From: CALBPI01 sp039821645
GTDB taxonomy: Bacteria; Pseudomonadota; Gammaproteobacteria; Steroidobacterales; Woeseiaceae
Length of the DNA stretch: 5,986 nt
Reading direction: 5' to 3'
Assembly (NCBI GenBank): GCA_039821645.1
Contig: JBCBNU010000087.1
Location: 1-5,986 of the forward strand
The notes under the pieces were generated by a model. It was given only the letters and a program-made list of their open reading frames with translations, searched no databases and was not told the DNA's origin. Every line of letters begins with the position of its first letter. The first letter of the stretch is position 1. The translations under genes were made by a program, and so were the position numbers. Below, piece by piece: positions 5,461 through 5,986 of the stretch.

Positions 5461-5986
5461 TCAAGACTCACTGTGTTTCTGCGTTGCCGCCCGCGCCTTG
5501 TAAAACGCCTTTGCTTTCCTGCCTTTGCGCTCCAGCAACGGACGCAGCGCTCTCTTCACCCAAGGGAACTGGTACCCCACGTCTCCCAGAAGACCGCTGA
5601 TCCAGGGCATCTTGATTTCGACTTTCTCTCCAGACGCGACGGTCAACACCGCGTCTGCGACCTCTTGCGCCGTGCTCATCGGTTGCGAGAAAGTGAGGTC
5701 GGTCACACCATCGATATCCGTCATGATGAACCCCGTATCGATCGGGCCAGGTGACACCGCACCGATGTGGACATTGGTGCCTCGTAACTCCTCCGCCAAT
5801 GCCAGCGTGAAGGCACGCAAGCCGAACTTCGTAGCGCTATAGGTCGCTGAACCAGGCACCGGAGTAACACCGGCGATCGATGCCACATTCACCACGGCAC
5901 CACCACCACACTCCGCTATGACGTCTAGCACCATGCGCGTCAGCACCAGAGGCGCTCGCAGGTTAACGTCTACCATTTGCGCGATC
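5461..5986 (-). CDS. Short-chain dehydrogenase/reductase (C-terminal 174 residues, cut by right window edge)
   Basis: The frame is open to the right edge, so the gene enters the window without its start; the ATG at 5976 is internal because it falls inside the conserved VDVNL segment, well past the usual N-terminus. Visible classical SDR motifs, numbered from the first complete codon, are the active-site Asn8 (DVNL), NVASIAG with Ser36, the YSATK motif with Tyr49 and Lys53 (Ser to Tyr spacing 13, as expected), and SPGPIDTGF. The nucleotide-binding TGxxxGxG is outside the window, so NAD versus NADP preference cannot be read. A basic tail (KRALRPLLERKGRKAKAFYKAR) follows. Substrate is unknown. 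The stop lies 10 bases from the convergent DUF4105 stop. Confidence 0.93.
   Translation of the reverse strand, partial: IAQMVDVNLRAPLVLTRMVLDVIAECGGGAVVNVASIAGVTPVPGSATYSATKFGLRAFTLALAEELRGTNVHIGAVSPGPIDTGFIMTDIDGVTDLTFSQPMSTAQEVADAVLTVASGEKVEIKMPWISGLLGDVGYQFPWVKRALRPLLERKGRKAKAFYKARAATQKHSES

Noticed and set aside
5976..5986. ATG at 5976 as the start of the dehydrogenase gene
   Set aside because: The frame is open to the window edge, and this Met sits next to the conserved active-site Asn segment of classical SDRs, which normally follows about 110 residues including the cofactor-binding motif.

Overview
The window (5,986 bases, GC moderately high, around 57% by eye) looks like chromosomal DNA of a gammaproteobacterium or close relative. 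The best evidence is a full-length gammaproteobacterial-type prolidase (PepQ) and an adjacent pair of envelope proteins (DUF3015 and DUF4105/Lnb-like with an outer-membrane barrel tail) of a kind I associate with marine and environmental Gammaproteobacteria. No species can be named. There are no RNA genes, CRISPR arrays, transposases or phage genes, and coding density is very high.

Layout, left to right: (1) 1-723, minus: N-terminal 241 codons of a gamma-glutamyltransferase-family protein, cut by the left edge. (2) 724-828: a 105-base divergent promoter region with a perfect 14-bp palindrome that abuts a TATACT -10 box. (3) 829-2178, plus: pepQ, Xaa-Pro dipeptidase, all five metal ligands present. 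(4) 2194-2475 and 2472-2927, minus: a two-gene operon, DUF3291 protein then pterin-4a-carbinolamine dehydratase, coupled by an ATGA overlap and convergent with pepQ. (5) 2928-3017: short divergent promoter region. (6) 3018-3536 and 3612-5450, plus: secreted four-cysteine DUF3015 protein, a strong intrinsic terminator hairpin, then a 612-residue exported DUF4105 protein starting at TTG. (7) 5461-5986, minus: C-terminal 174 residues of a classical short-chain dehydrogenase/reductase, cut by the right edge and only 10 bases from the DUF4105 stop.

The left third is peptide and amino-acid housekeeping: GGT-family amidohydrolase, prolidase and pterin recycling. The most interesting part is the DUF3015-DUF4105 pair. 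Both are predicted to be exported. The second joins a His/Cys hydrolase or acyltransferase-like domain (related to the N-terminal domain of the Bacteroides lipoprotein N-acyltransferase Lnb) to a probable outer-membrane beta-barrel. The terminator between the two ends five bases before the second gene's ribosome binding site, so the enzyme would be made only by read-through or from a promoter inside the first gene. This is the best candidate here for an undescribed envelope system, but its function is not shown by the sequence.
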